Assembly: GCA_946902875.1 (NCBI GenBank)
Contig: OX336348.1
Location: 14,905,741 to 14,969,740, forward strand
Length of the DNA: 64,000 bases
Origin: Nematopogon swammerdamellus
Lineage: Eukaryota; Arthropoda; Insecta; Lepidoptera; Adelidae
Reading direction: 5' to 3'
Below, in pieces: positions 31,117 to 42,181 of this stretch. A model generated the notes under the pieces. The model was not told where the DNA came from. It saw only the letters and a list, made by a program, of their open reading frames with translations, and ran no database searches. Every line of letters begins with the position of its first letter. Position 1 is the stretch's first letter. A program made the translations under genes and the position numbers.

Positions 31117-31670
31117 CTTATAAGTTTTTTTACCTATTTTTTTTTAAACTGTTTTTATCTCATTCTTTTTAGTAATATTATTTAAAAAAGAATAATCGAA
31201 ATCGAATAATCGAAATCGATTGAAGTGGTACAGAATGATTCGCCATATTATGTGTCAAACTGCAAATTGCTGAAAAAGTCCACATCACAAAAGTTTTGCT
31301 GACGGTGACACACCATAGCGGTCCGCCTCCTGAAAGACTTTATCAATCCTTCGAATCCTTAATCCTGCAATCCTTCGTTTGGTTCCAAGTGATAAATAAG
31401 TGATGTTGTCTTTCCAGTGTCGTATCGCACACCATAGTAATTATCCTCCTTTCGGTTTCTTCTGCCCTGGTACTTTAGAAACGTTCCCAGTAGTCTTACC
31501 ACTCTAGGACGTCATCACGTAAAATCATCGTCCGTAAACCGTAAACCGATTTTACAGACAACCAATTTTTAAAAAATTATTTAACACCTTTTCCAAAATA
31601 ATAAAATTGTTTTGAAACGTAGACTTTGTTAGTTAAAGACCAATGCATAAGATATATTTTTTATATATTT

Positions 31671-31850
31671 TGTTTACAGAATAGTACCACCACTATATCT
31701 TTTTTTTTGTGTTGTAAAATAAAACTGCGGCTGTACAGAATTCAAAGGCAATCTTTATTATGAATATTCAACCCATATAACTAACATCTTATAAAACAAT
31801 ATTGAAAAGTATATAAGCATGTGCTGCCATCTAGTGAAATTAATTAAACA
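31671..31850 (-). repeat. 3' LTR of BEL/Pao element 2
   Basis: 180 bp, TG...CA. In sense orientation it is preceded directly by the purine tract GAGGAGGAA (about 31851-31860), the plus-strand primer. Confidence 0.95.
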
Positions 31851-32008
31851 TTCCTCCTCGGGAAAGAACAGTAAAGTTCTTTAAGTAACACTACATATAT
31901 TTCGGTAGTATATTACATAAGTAGAGAAACATACAAATCAATAATTAAAACTTGAACAAATGACCTTTCAACAACGAAAAAAGAAAAAAAAAATTCTTCA
32001 TCCCTAAA

Positions 32009-33079
32009 CTAAATTAATATTATTCTTGTAAAGGTAATACACATAACTTGTGAATGTCCTCGCCGAGCTGTGAACCTCCTAAATGCTGCTATAAAGCCTT
32101 CAGTGTCTAAACTTGTAACTAATTCCAAGTGAATCGCCTTTACCGCAGTACACACGAACAATGATATATACGCTTTCTGGGTTTTAACATTTCTGCCTTT
32201 TGAAAGTTTGAGAGTTACAGGTCCAGCGAAATCTACACCACTTATTAATAAAGGTCTGTTTGGTGTCACTCTAACCTTAGGCAAGTCACCCATCAATTGG
32301 ACTGCAGGTTTCGCTGTCTGTCTATAACAACTAATACAATTGTGAATACATTTCTTTATTAAGTTCTTTGCTCGTATAATCCAATATGCTGAGCGAATGT
32401 AGGTTGACATCAACTGAATTCCACCATGTAACGTTTTGCTGTGGGCATCTTTCACTATCAATTCTGCAAAATGATCGTTTGATAGAATTATTGGATATTT
32501 TATGTCACTGGGCAAAGATGATTGTGAAATTCGACCCCTGACTCTAAGTACATCATTCTTGTCAACAAAAGGGTTAAGTTTCATAATTCTACTATCCGAT
32601 TTTACAATTTTATTATATTTAAGTCTTACAAGTTCTTCTTTGAAACTATCAAGCTGAGACAGTTTGATACACACTTCCAATGAGTGTTTTAACTCCTTAG
32701 TTTTAAGAGAACAACTACCAAAATCATTATCCCCATTACATTTGCTTAACTTTCTTTTACATTTTTCATAAAACCGAAAACAGTAAGAAACCACATGTAT
32801 GAGTTTAGTCAGGGACGAGTACCGGGTCAAAATATTAAACTCTTGTGTGACTAATTTATTTCCTACATTGCCGACATGCGTTGTTGCATGATTGACTAGT
32901 TTAGATTCAAGGGTAGTTTCCGGGATTTCTTTCACTGAAACGCGACTTACCGGCAATGATTCTATATGTAACCATGTGGGTCCGTTCCACCATAAATCAT
33001 GACTAGGCAATTCCTTTGGGGAAATGCCTCTAGAAGCCACGTCTGCAGGATTGTCTCTAGATGTGACATGATACCAATG
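32009..33079 (-). pseudogene. BEL/Pao element 2 integrase, truncated
   Basis: Same frame as the upstream gag-pol, separated by one TAG codon. It encodes SRDNPADVASRGISPKEL, the zinc motif (CIHNCISCYRQ) and the first catalytic block SGVDFAGP. After RRFTARRGHSQVM it leaves the family sequence and stops. The second Asp (the YSDN block) and the catalytic Glu region are missing because of a deletion. DNA integration activity should be absent. Confidence 0.85.
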
Positions 33080-36000
33080 CTATTTATCTACTATGTTAAT
33101 GATTTCCGTGATTCGATTGGCGGCGAACGTTGACCAACAATTTGGATGTCGCTGTAACCATGCCAAAACAATGCTTGAATCAGTCCATGCATAGACATTG
33201 TTCCATGGTACATTCAAACTGTGCTGTGCAATACCCAGCAACTTCGCCAGAAGCACCGCACCACATAGCTCCAATCTAGGTAAGCTCAATTGCTTTACAG
33301 GAGCAACCTTAGTTTTTGCTTCTAGAATGGTAACTTTGATGCCATTCGGAGTGACTGAGCGGTAGTACACGACCGCTGAATACGCAAATGTCGAAGCATC
33401 CGAAAATCCATGTAGTTCGACTTTGTGGTCGTCATCATCTTGTGTCCTCTGTTCTACCCAGCGATTGAGTTCGATGTTCGACATGTTTGCCAATTTCTTT
33501 TTGTATTTTTGATATTCGTCCAACAATTCTCCATCGAGATGTTGGTCCCAGTCGTACTTTTTCAACCATAGCTTCTGGAGGAGTATCTTCGCCACTACAA
33601 CAACTGGAGATAACCAACCAGCAGGATCGAAGATCTTCGCAATATCTCCGAGGACCGTACGCTTGGTAGGTATCTGATTCTCGTCTTGATTTAGTTCCAA
33701 ATTTAGCATGAATGCATCTTTGTTTAAATCCCATTTTACTCCCAATATTTTCCTGCTTTCTTCATCTATCTTCTCCCTCAGGTTTTTTCGATTCGATGTC
33801 CATTTGTGGAGTGGAAATCCACCTTTTTCTAGTAACGTAGTTAGTTCCTTCTTCCGTGTTTTAGCATCTTCTTCTTCTGAACATCCTGTGAGCAAATCAT
33901 CCACATAGAAATCATCTGAAACTGTGTCCAATATTTCTTCTCTAAAATTGTCTCTTTCATCCACTACCAGTTGTTTCACAGTCTTGATTGCGAGATATGG
34001 TGCGCAAGATGTTCCGTATGTCACCGTCAACAGCCTGTACTCCATTACCGGTTCTTCAGGAGAGAATCTCCATACGATACGTTGATAATCTGCGTCTTCC
34101 TTATTTACCAATATCTGTCTGTACATTTGGCGTACATCAGCCACCAGTACTACTTCGTGTCTTCGCCAGCGAAGGATGATATTTCTCATGTCGTTTTGCA
34201 ACGGAGGTCCAATCAGAAGAGTGTCGTTCAACGATTTGCCATTAGTTGTCTTCGAGGACCCATCAAAGACAACTCTCAATTTCGTCGTCAGGTGATGAGG
34301 ACTCAACACTGCGTGATGTGGTAAGTAGAATGTTTTCTTGTTCTTAGGTTCACAGAGCTCCATGTGTTTTTTCTCTATGTAATCTTTCATAAAATCTTTG
34401 TAGCCTTCTTCTAGTTTTGGATTTGTTTTGAATTTTCTTTCCATTGCCAATAGTCTCTTTTCTGCTGCTGCTCGCGACTCTCCTAGATCTGGAGGTTGAG
34501 AAACGAATGGTAGCTTCACGTTGTATCTTCCATCTTGATTTCTTATATGAGTAGCGTTGTAGTAATCTTCACATTTTTTCTCTTCCTTAGTCCATAGTCT
34601 TGTCGAATTAATGTCGACGTCCTCTATTTCCCAAAATCTTCTTAGTATCGTGTCGACCTCGACTTTAGCATGGTTTACATGCACCACGTTGTATGTTCTT
34701 GTTTGTAATTTGTGAGTTTGTCCTGAAATCAACCATCCTAGGTGGGTGTCCTGGGCAATTATAGGTTCATCTTTCTTTTTAAGCATGTTGTCTTTGAGAA
34801 TGTGGGCATATACTTCTGCACCGAGGATCATATCAATGTTTCCGGGTTCTTGAAAGAACGGATCTGCAAGTTTTAAGGATGAGAGGACTGACCAGCTTAG
34901 TGTGAATCTTTGTGAAGGCAAACATGTTGTGAGTGTCTTCAACACGAATGCTTCAATATTTAAGTTGTAGTTAGTTTCGTATTTACTAAATAAGTCCAAA
35001 TGTACTCTGCCTGTTGTCGGCGCAGTGACAGCATTGATTCCAACAATGCTACCATGAATGTTCTGAACATTTAGTCCCAACCGTTGACACGCAGCCACTG
35101 TTATCAAGGAGGCTTGTGACCCTTGATCGATTAGTGCTCTAAGTGTGTATATTTCACCATTTACATGTATGTCTACTAGTGCAGTTGCCAATAACACTGG
35201 ACAACTGTTGATGTGATGGTTTAGTGTCAACCTTGCTTGACCTACAGATGAATTAGTACCATGAATGTTCTCTAGGTTGTGTTGTATTGTGTGTAGTTTA
35301 GAACTCTCCTCTACACCCAGAGTTGAATTAGTGTCCCTATGAGACTCTAGAGTAGAGTGAGTGGCCCTTCTTGAACCTACTAGAGCTGATGCAGTTTCTT
35401 GGTGGGCTTCTAGAGGTCGTGAGCTAGTTGCGAGTGATGTTCTACTATCCTGGTGTCTCGCACTATCTTGATGTGAATTCTGTACAGGGTTAAATGTCGA
35501 ACGAGAATGTAGTAAAGTGTGATGCTTCTTAGAGCACATCCTGCAGACAGTGGACTGTAAACATCGATATGCAGAATGGCCCGGTCGCAAGCAATTGAAG
35601 CACAAAAGTTGATCTTTTGCATACTTCCTTCGACTTTCCACGTCTAATGCGGAGAATTTACTACAGTGACAAATATAATGATCTTCTTGACAATAATTAC
35701 ACGTTTTCTTATTTGCAGTTGACTTCGGTTCTACTTGACCAACGAATACTTTCTTAAATTGGGCATGTTTTTGGTCTTGTGGTACATGTGGTTCCTTTAC
35801 TTTTAGTACTTCTAGCATTCTAAATCTATTCTCTAAAAACTTGGATAGTTGTTCCCACGTAGGCATTGAAGAACTATCAATTTGTGTCTGTTCGAAGAGT
35901 CTGTGCGACTCGCTATCCAGCTTACTTAATGTCATGTATACAATTATTACGTCCCATTTGTCGGTGGGAACTTCCAGATTCTTTAGTGAAATTAAACATT

Positions 36001-36616
36001 CTGAGGTGGCATCCAACAATTCCTTTATGTTGCGTGCCGACTCAGAAGTGATGCGTTTCAGACCGAACAGTTTGTTTAAATATGAATTTACAATCGATCG
36101 TTTGTTTTCAAATCTCTTGACCAATATGTCCCAAATTACCATATAATTAGATTCCGAGATCGGAAGATGTTTGACCAGAGATTCCGCTTCCCCTCTCAAA
36201 CTCGACTTCAAGTATTGACATTTGTTTACCAGATTTATCGACGAGCTGTCATGTACTAGCGATTTAAATAGATCCCGAAAGCTTACCCAGGTGCTATAGT
36301 CACCATTAAATGTTGGCAATTGTATAGGAGGAAGTTTTGCTACTACCTGGGATGGCTGTTGGTCACCATTCTTACCGTCTGACAGAGGTACGACCTGACT
36401 ACTTACTTTTAACTTGGAGAGAGTTGAGAGTTTTAGCTTGGAGAGAGTTGAGAGTTTCTTTAAACAATGTACTGAGTTCCAAATAACAATCCAAGAAATT
36501 ATCAAAGAGTTCATCATATGTAGTTGACTTCGCACCTGCCAACACTTTGGTGTGTGTGGACATAAACTGACCATAATTGTTTTGTAGCACTGCTTCTCTC
36601 GCTTCCACGAATGCAA
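33080..36616 (-). CDS. gag-pol: BEL/Pao element 2 Gag-Pol (protease, RT, RNase H)
   Basis: A 1178-residue frame of which the first 70 or so residues are out-of-frame translation; real gag sequence begins near residue 72. Then: the gag block LPTFNGDYSTWVSFRDLF (about 100-117), zinc knuckles CNYCQEDHYICHC and CFNCLRPGHSAYRC (about 306-352), aspartic protease ALIDQGSQ (about 494-501), reverse transcriptase YLPHHAVLSPHHLTTKLRVVF (about 764-784) with VADVRQMY and YVDD at about 904-907, and RNase H from GFSDAST to WTDSSIVLAW. It ends at an in-frame TAG (33080-33082) just before pol would continue. All polymerase catalytic residues are present. Confidence 0.9.
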   Translation of the reverse strand: MHSWKREKQCYKTIMVSLCPHTPKCWQVRSQLHMMNSLIISWIVIWNSVHCLKKLSTLSKLKLSTLSKLKVSSQVVPLSDGKNGDQQPSQVVAKLPPIQLPTFNGDYSTWVSFRDLFKSLVHDSSSINLVNKCQYLKSSLRGEAESLVKHLPISESNYMVIWDILVKRFENKRSIVNSYLNKLFGLKRITSESARNIKELLDATSECLISLKNLEVPTDKWDVIIVYMTLSKLDSESHRLFEQTQIDSSSMPTWEQLSKFLENRFRMLEVLKVKEPHVPQDQKHAQFKKVFVGQVEPKSTANKKTCNYCQEDHYICHCSKFSALDVESRRKYAKDQLLCFNCLRPGHSAYRCLQSTVCRMCSKKHHTLLHSRSTFNPVQNSHQDSARHQDSRTSLATSSRPLEAHQETASALVGSRRATHSTLESHRDTNSTLGVEESSKLHTIQHNLENIHGTNSSVGQARLTLNHHINSCPVLLATALVDIHVNGEIYTLRALIDQGSQASLITVAACQRLGLNVQNIHGSIVGINAVTAPTTGRVHLDLFSKYETNYNLNIEAFVLKTLTTCLPSQRFTLSWSVLSSLKLADPFFQEPGNIDMILGAEVYAHILKDNMLKKKDEPIIAQDTHLGWLISGQTHKLQTRTYNVVHVNHAKVEVDTILRRFWEIEDVDINSTRLWTKEEKKCEDYYNATHIRNQDGRYNVKLPFVSQPPDLGESRAAAEKRLLAMERKFKTNPKLEEGYKDFMKDYIEKKHMELCEPKNKKTFYLPHHAVLSPHHLTTKLRVVFDGSSKTTNGKSLNDTLLIGPPLQNDMRNIILRWRRHEVVLVADVRQMYRQILVNKEDADYQRIVWRFSPEEPVMEYRLLTVTYGTSCAPYLAIKTVKQLVVDERDNFREEILDTVSDDFYVDDLLTGCSEEEDAKTRKKELTTLLEKGGFPLHKWTSNRKNLREKIDEESRKILGVKWDLNKDAFMLNLELNQDENQIPTKRTVLGDIAKIFDPAGWLSPVVVVAKILLQKLWLKKYDWDQHLDGELLDEYQKYKKKLANMSNIELNRWVEQRTQDDDDHKVELHGFSDASTFAYSAVVYYRSVTPNGIKVTILEAKTKVAPVKQLSLPRLELCGAVLLAKLLGIAQHSLNVPWNNVYAWTDSSIVLAWLQRHPNCWSTFAANRITEIINIVDK

Positions 36617-36710
36617 CAGTGATTCTTTCTTTTGGAGATTTTTTGAAATTTGTATGAAGTTTCTTTATTTGTTCGTAAGTGTCCGACTGCTGCGCTACTA
36701 GCATATCCAT
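36399..36710 (-). pseudogene. gag: BEL/Pao element 2 Gag N-terminus
   Basis: The ATG at 36710 opens MDMLVAQQSDTYEQIKKLH, the likely true start of gag-pol. After about 100 codons the frame stops at 36399. The gag continuation (SSQVVPLSDG...) lies in the frame of 33080-36616. A single frameshift near 36400, next to a 24-bp tandem repeat (36413-36460), separates them. Whether it is a mutation or a programmed shift is undecided; a mutation is simpler. Confidence 0.75.
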
Positions 36711-37091
36711 TTTATATTATTCTAATAAAACCAAAATGTTCAGGGAAATAACAAACTGAGCAACACTGGATCTTAAATATCTAAAATGTACTCACATATA
36801 TACCAGGAACCACACTTTTAATTTATATTCGATTACACACTGGTAGGGCGATCAGTTCCAACAATTGGAGCCGGAAGACAGGCACCGCAGTACCTGCCTA
36901 TACAAGCCGGGTCACCGCCTGAAGGAGGTGCAGCTCCGCACCCCGCAAACATGACCTGCCGCACATCTAGGGTCCCTGGAGCTCCATGCCCCAAGAGAAT
37001 AGGTGTCTCTGACCTTGGTCCAATGTTCAACGGGGCCACGACGACTTCTGCGCAATCCACGCATCAACGGGGAGACTGATCTATCAAAGAT
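36711..37091 (-). other. Leader of BEL/Pao element 2
   Basis: About 380 bp between the primer-binding site and the gag start. It contains a 75-codon open frame (36833-37060, MDCAEVVVAPLNIG...) rich in Gly, Pro and Cys. This may be a chance frame or an upstream ORF; nothing supports translation. Confidence 0.4.
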
Positions 37092-37108
37092 CCGGCTCGA
37101 AGGACCAA
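37092..37108 (-). promoter_or_regulatory. Primer-binding site complementary to tRNA-Tyr
   Basis: In sense the bases next to the 5' LTR read TGGTCCTTCGAGCCGGA. This is complementary over 17 positions to the 3' end of eukaryotic tRNA-Tyr including CCA, as I recall that tRNA. One extra T may lie between the LTR and the site. Confidence 0.7.
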
Positions 37109-37288
37109 TGTTTACAGAATAGTACCACCACTATATCTTTTTTTTTGTGTTGTAAAATAAAACTGCGGCTGTACAGAATTCAAAGGCAATCTTTATTATG
37201 AATATTCAACCCATATAACTAACATCTTATAAAACAATATTGAAAAGTATATAAGCATGTGCTGCCATCTAGTGAAATTAATTAAACA
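37109..37288 (-). repeat. 5' LTR of BEL/Pao element 2
   Basis: 180 bp, identical by eye to 31671-31850. Confidence 0.95.
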
Positions 37289-37459
37289 TATTTTATGTTT
37301 TCCAATAGCTCTAACATTTTTTTAAAGTTGACCTATTTCTCAATTTTACTCAGCTTCCGATAATTTTGCCCCAAATACCATCATTTTCGACTTCGCGCAC
37401 GATGATTTTTAGTGACTTCGCATTCAACAGTTGACTACATGACTTTTTATCTTATGTAG

Positions 37460-37729
37460 GACGGAGGTTACACGCTAGGTTTGGCATCAGTTCAGCCCGT
37501 GACCTTGGTCACGACCAGATTGACGCCAGACTGACGCCAGACGTAAAATGCATTCGCACTATCAGTCTGCCATCAGTCTAGTATCAAAATATTTTTAAAT
37601 CCATCAGTCTGGTCCATCATTCCAATCCATCCATCCATCAAAGTAGATTAAACGGTCAGTCTGGCTGGACCATGGTTTAACCAGAATGATGGACTGAACT
37701 GATGCCAAACCTAGCGTGTAACCTCCGTC
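37460..37729. repeat. MITE, copy-B counterpart of 273-542
   Basis: This is the same 270-bp element with the same inverted ends and the same flanks as in copy A. It was therefore inherited through the segmental duplication. Confidence 0.85.
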
Positions 37730-37877
37730 TATGTGTCGTCTTTTTTGGCTTCAGTCTGTCGCTAACAAATCGCATAGAGATAGTTCACCGGTCCTTTCCT
37801 TCATCGTGGTTTGGCGTTTATACGCGACTGCTCCATTTTTTAAATTAGAGAAAATAAAGTCGGTTTACGAACAATAG

Positions 37878-38160
37878 TTTTACGTGATAACGTCATAAAG
37901 AAACACAGCTATAAGAATTGCCGTATTTTTTCGTACGGCACCCCTATCGCTGCCGTACGCCGCACATTTGTCGATTTCTAGCCTCGATTACCGTACGATA
38001 CGGCAATTACCGTACGTTTGGCAACACTGCCGCTTGGGCCGATTGTGCATCTCTATCGCTTGTTACGCGCTCTCGCTTGCACACACAGGCTCAGATGGAA
38101 CGTGACATTTCGTGCGTGCAGCCGGTGTTCATCAATTTATAAGACGTTATCACGTCAAAA
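37878..38160. repeat. Small inverted-repeat element, uninterrupted (copy B)
   Basis: The element is about 283 bp with CGTGATAACGTC-type inverted ends. It is the uninterrupted form of the element at 691-3117 and serves as the empty site for the two copy-A insertions inside it. Confidence 0.7.
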
Positions 38161-38209
38161 ATTAAATGTCTACTTCTGTGGTGTAGGTATTTTTTCTTTG
38201 ATAAAAACT

Positions 38210-38997
38210 TAAGATGGGATGAACACATCGAAAATGTTTGCCAGAGGTTATCAAAGGCGTGTTATTGTCTAAGAATAATTGCTAAATCATGTACGTTGGA
38301 TGCACTAATCAATGCATATTATGGTTATTTTTATTCAATACTCAGCTATGGAATTGAATTTTGAGGGTCTTCTGGTGACACTATTAAAGTTTTCAGAATG
38401 CAAAAAAAGGCTATTCGCATAATTACATACAAAGGCTCGTTGGAATGAACACTGCAAGCCATTATTTACGTCATTAAAAATACTCACTACTTATGACATA
38501 TATGTAAAAAAAGCAGCTTTATTTGCACGAAATAATAAAAATGAATATAACACCACTAACCATAGCTATAAAACTAGATACAAAGCTAACCTAAAATATA
38601 ACACACATAAGACAACTAAATTCCAAAAGAGCCTACATTTCAACAGTGCTAAAATTTACAATAAACTACCAAGAGACATAACGAATGAAACTAATGAAAA
38701 AAAAATTAAAACAAGACTGCACGAATGGCTACTAACCCAGAACTTGTATGACCTAAAGATTTTCCAAATATTAACTTAATTAAAATGTACAAGTGTGTAA
38801 TGGAACTTAATTATTTAATGTATGTAAATGTGATGAATTTAATTATAAATATATAAATGTATAATCTAAATTAATAAAATGTATTTAACTGTATAAACTG
38901 TTTTTGACGATGTAAGTTCAAGATAAATTGCATTTTAATGTAACTTTACTATTTTACTTACAAATAAAGTTAATTTTGAATTTGAATTTTGAATTTG
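38210..38997 (+). mobile_element. 5'-truncated, decayed non-LTR retrotransposon
   Basis: Only copy B has it; A reads ATAAAAACTAAGTTCTAG at the site. AACT borders both sides. It encodes LRWDEHIENVCQRLSKA, INAYYGYFYSILSYGIEF and, after stops, FNSAKIYNKLPRDI, the C-terminus of a polymerase. It ends in TTGAATTTGAA-type repeats. Several in-frame stops show an old element lineage or rapid decay. Confidence 0.75.
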
Positions 38998-39190
38998 AAC
39001 TAAGTTCTAGTTCTGGCGACTGAAACCATAAATTGGTGTGACCGGTTTTGCTCTTTGGCGATTTGTCAATTTATTTTTGATATCATATTACCTACCACTC
39101 AGATTGACAGTTGAACACAAATTATTTTTAAAAATTTCTTTAAATGACCAGAAACAGCTTAATTTGAATAGACCAAATGTAGATTTAAAA

Positions 39191-39269
39191 ATGAATTCTT
39201 TCTTAGTCCTGCTATTTATTATTATTACATCGCCGCTGCCCTCTTATAAAATCGTAAACGCTGATTCAG
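39191..39269 (+). CDS. Secreted six-cysteine protein, exon 1 (gene copy B)
   Basis: Identical to 3357-3435: the same signal peptide, phase-1 end and GTAACT donor. Intron 1 here is 2.6 kb because BEL/Pao element 1 is absent. Only the upstream (UTR) sequence differs, by a few bases. The non-LTR fragment 38210-38997 sits about 190 bp upstream and may displace the promoter. Confidence 0.7.
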
Positions 39270-40285
39270 GTAACTCCATACATATAACCCATATATAGCC
39301 TTACAACATAGATACCATCACGGTCAACAAGGTCGTTGATCACGGGGTCGTTGATCACGGCGTATTATGACAATAAGCATATGATAGTTGCCTCGGCTGT
39401 GCTCTCCTCTGCTCCAGTATAGCCGCAATACAATCGGCAAGTTTCCGGTATGGCACCTAGCTTCTCGGAGGTAACATTGGCTGGTCGGAGCGTGTGCTCT
39501 AGCCCCTCTGACTCAGACACCCGCCCACACCGCATTACATTAACAACATAGAGTGTACGGGGTCACAGAGCACAACGAACAATGTCTCTGTACATTGTCC
39601 CTCCTTCCCTAGGCGAGTCGATTATATTAGCCTATTCGTATAGGGCTGCTACACAAGGAGCTTTTTAATAAACTACAAAAAGAGATAAGTAAATTAAAAA
39701 GATGAAAAAATTCTTCCTAAATGGCTAAAAGTTTTATACTTACCTTCGTACACGCATCTTATCAATATTTCAATTCTGTGTGTCTGTCTGTCTGTCTGTT
39801 GGTCTGTCCGTCTGTTTACTGAATATTTTTGTTTGATTAATTAGCTTTACCAATCATACGTCTAGTACATAAGTTTGTTGTGCACTACATTACATTACAC
39901 ATATGTTTAGTTTTAAATTTAATTTTAAGTATCTATTTGCTTTGTAACAATTTGTAATCTCAGTAAGCGAATGTTCACACGTTTTTGAGGTATTAAAGAT
40001 TCTTTAAACCGAAGGAATTATATTTAATTAAAAATGTAAGTTAAATGTTTTACTATTTGTATGTTTTATTATGGATAAAAATAAATAAATAAATAAAATA
40101 GATTCTTCTCAGGGAACATTTTCCAAACACAAAATTTAATCCAAATCATTAGTGGTATTTTAAATCCAATACAGACATATAACATTTTCAGTAGATATAG
40201 ATTTCCCTTTCCCCTGACACGTCGCGTCGTCATGACTTACAACTACGTGTGCGGTGTTGCTACACGTACACCTACCGTAAATAGT

Positions 40286-40587
40286 TATTGGATACGATTG
40301 GATAACAAACATTTAAATCGATCGCCATCTATCGTACAAACGGGTGGAAAGAACGTTGCGCGAGCGGTTGCATGATAATTGTGACTCGCGCTTAGAGATG
40401 GCGCTGAGAATTTTGCTCGCAGCTCAGGCTACTGATGACGTGTCGTGATGCTGTATAGCTGAGAAGTGACAGAATCTAACAGTGAAAACCGTATGTAAAT
40501 CGGCACATAAATAATGTACATAGGTCCATCCACACATACACACCGCACACGCTGCTGTATCCCGACAATCGGGTAAGTAGGGTAATC
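40286..40587. repeat. Dispersed intronic repeat, truncated (copy B)
   Basis: Matches 10673-10967, then breaks off at GGTAATC into unrelated sequence. The copy-B intron lost the remaining part together with the left arm of the adjacent palindrome. Confidence 0.75.
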
Positions 40588-41249
40588 CAGGGATGTATTT
40601 TTAGCTTCCACATGGGGGGTGTTCTGACGAAATAGGGATCGGCTCAACTCAATAAGATTCTAGTGTTGCTGTTGAGTCGTTCTGTATTTCGACCTAGAGG
40701 GGTACCGATACTGAAAGTTCTATAATTGTGTGCCAGGCAGGTTGAATTCGACAAAAAAAATTGTATACAGGGTGTCCCAGAAACCGACGATAATCCTTTG
40801 ACAGCTGACAGGGCTGCTAATTACCTCTCAGAATATCTAATTTTAGGTTTAGTAAAAATGGATTAGTTTTTGAGATATTGTCATTTTTGTAAAAATCCAA
40901 AATTTTCTCCCTAGGCTCATTTTTTTAAATGCCACAAGAATAAATGCAATATTTTCTTAAATCTAGTTTTTGTCAATTATTCCTGAAAAGTACGGCTTTC
41001 ACACGGTATAATTTACTTTTTCATGTTTAATCCTGCTTAGCTGAAAAACTGCTTAAGAGCCACATGTTAAATTTTTTTCAGCCTCATCCATTTGGCCCTT
41101 CGCGGTAAAAAAAATAACTACACTAAAGTGGCATTATGCAACAAAAATACGCCCATCTAATGTAGTTTTTAAAATGGTACATCACCTACCCATTTGCCTA
41201 ATAATTTATGAGATACTTTGACCCACTTTGTTTTTAAGTTAGGGTTAGA
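40588..41249. other. Copy-B-specific replacement in intron 1
   Basis: About 660 bp replace copy A's 10968-11203. It includes TATACAGGGTGTCCCAGAAA near 40764, a typical one-sided DNA-transposon end, but I could not find a matching second end. No coding sequence. Confidence 0.5.
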
Positions 41250-41869
41250 AACGAAGTTCGCATATCTATCACTAGAGGCGCTGCTCCGTTTCTCCATACA
41301 AAATGATGCGGAGAACACGGCGTAGCGTAGTACGCGGTGTAGGTTAAATCTCGTGATAAGGGTACTGTTCGTGTTTGGTAGCTATTGTTTTAAACACTTT
41401 TCAAGTCGACTTCATTTCTTCATGGGATAACAAAAATATCCTAAAATTAAATTAAATTTAAGAGTCGCGAAATAGACTACTTACTTACTCGATCGGTTAA
41501 AAAGAACCGCCCTCGAACTTAGTATATTTACATAATGATAACACATTTTCCGACAAGTTTCCCAATGTTAGTTTTCCACTCGCTCACTGCACTCCTGTCC
41601 CCTGGGCTACGTGCAGAGCATGTCTCGCACACGCCACCCGTATGCACACTCACGCCCGTCGCCTACAAACATATTTATGTAACAAAATTGATTTATTTAT
41701 TATATTATGTTTAAATATTATATGCAAATGACGGAGCCCTGATCAACCCTGATTTAAAAAATCAATGTTTCGAACACTCATACATATCCCCCAGTTATGT
41801 AGAACAATATCGGCGCTCTAACATGCTCTACTGTATTAATGCATTTTCTTATTTTCATTGGATTTTCAG

Positions 41870-42088
41870 AATTAATACAAGACAGGACTCGTGCGTTACA
41901 TCAACCCGCCAATAAGTATTTTATTAGAGCGGTTGAACCGGTGGAACCTTTTAAAAATATAACCTGTTCAAATGGCGAACAGTTACAAACTATGGTCGAT
42001 TGGAGAACTAATACGAGTGTGGTTACATACTTCTGCGGAGTACGTAAACATCATTATTCCGGACAAGCGCACATCACTCTGTTGGGAG
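41870..42088 (+). CDS. Secreted six-cysteine protein, exon 2 (gene copy B)
   Basis: 219 bp, phase 1 at both ends, acceptor TTTTCAG and donor GAG-GTACTT. It differs from copy A by GEH to GEQ and KHN to KHH. The second change removes the NYS glycosylation sequon. Both cysteines are kept. Confidence 0.75.
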
Positions 42089-42181
42089 GTACTTTTCATT
42101 ATTTTATTTTTTCATTTATATTCATGTCAGAGGAAACGCTGGCGGCGTTTTTTCCTTACAAACGTAGGTATTACCCCATTT

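Larger units (their letters stand above)
31671..37288 (-). mobile_element. BEL/Pao LTR retrotransposon 2, young but defective
   Basis: LTRs 31671-31850 and 37109-37288 (180 bp each) look identical. They are flanked by the 5-bp duplication TATTT (31666-31670, 37289-37293). Copy A has the empty site at about position 66-70. Minus-strand order: primer-binding site, leader, gag-pol, truncated integrase, purine tract, LTR. Identical LTRs and absence from copy A date the insertion after the segmental duplication. Confidence 0.95.
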
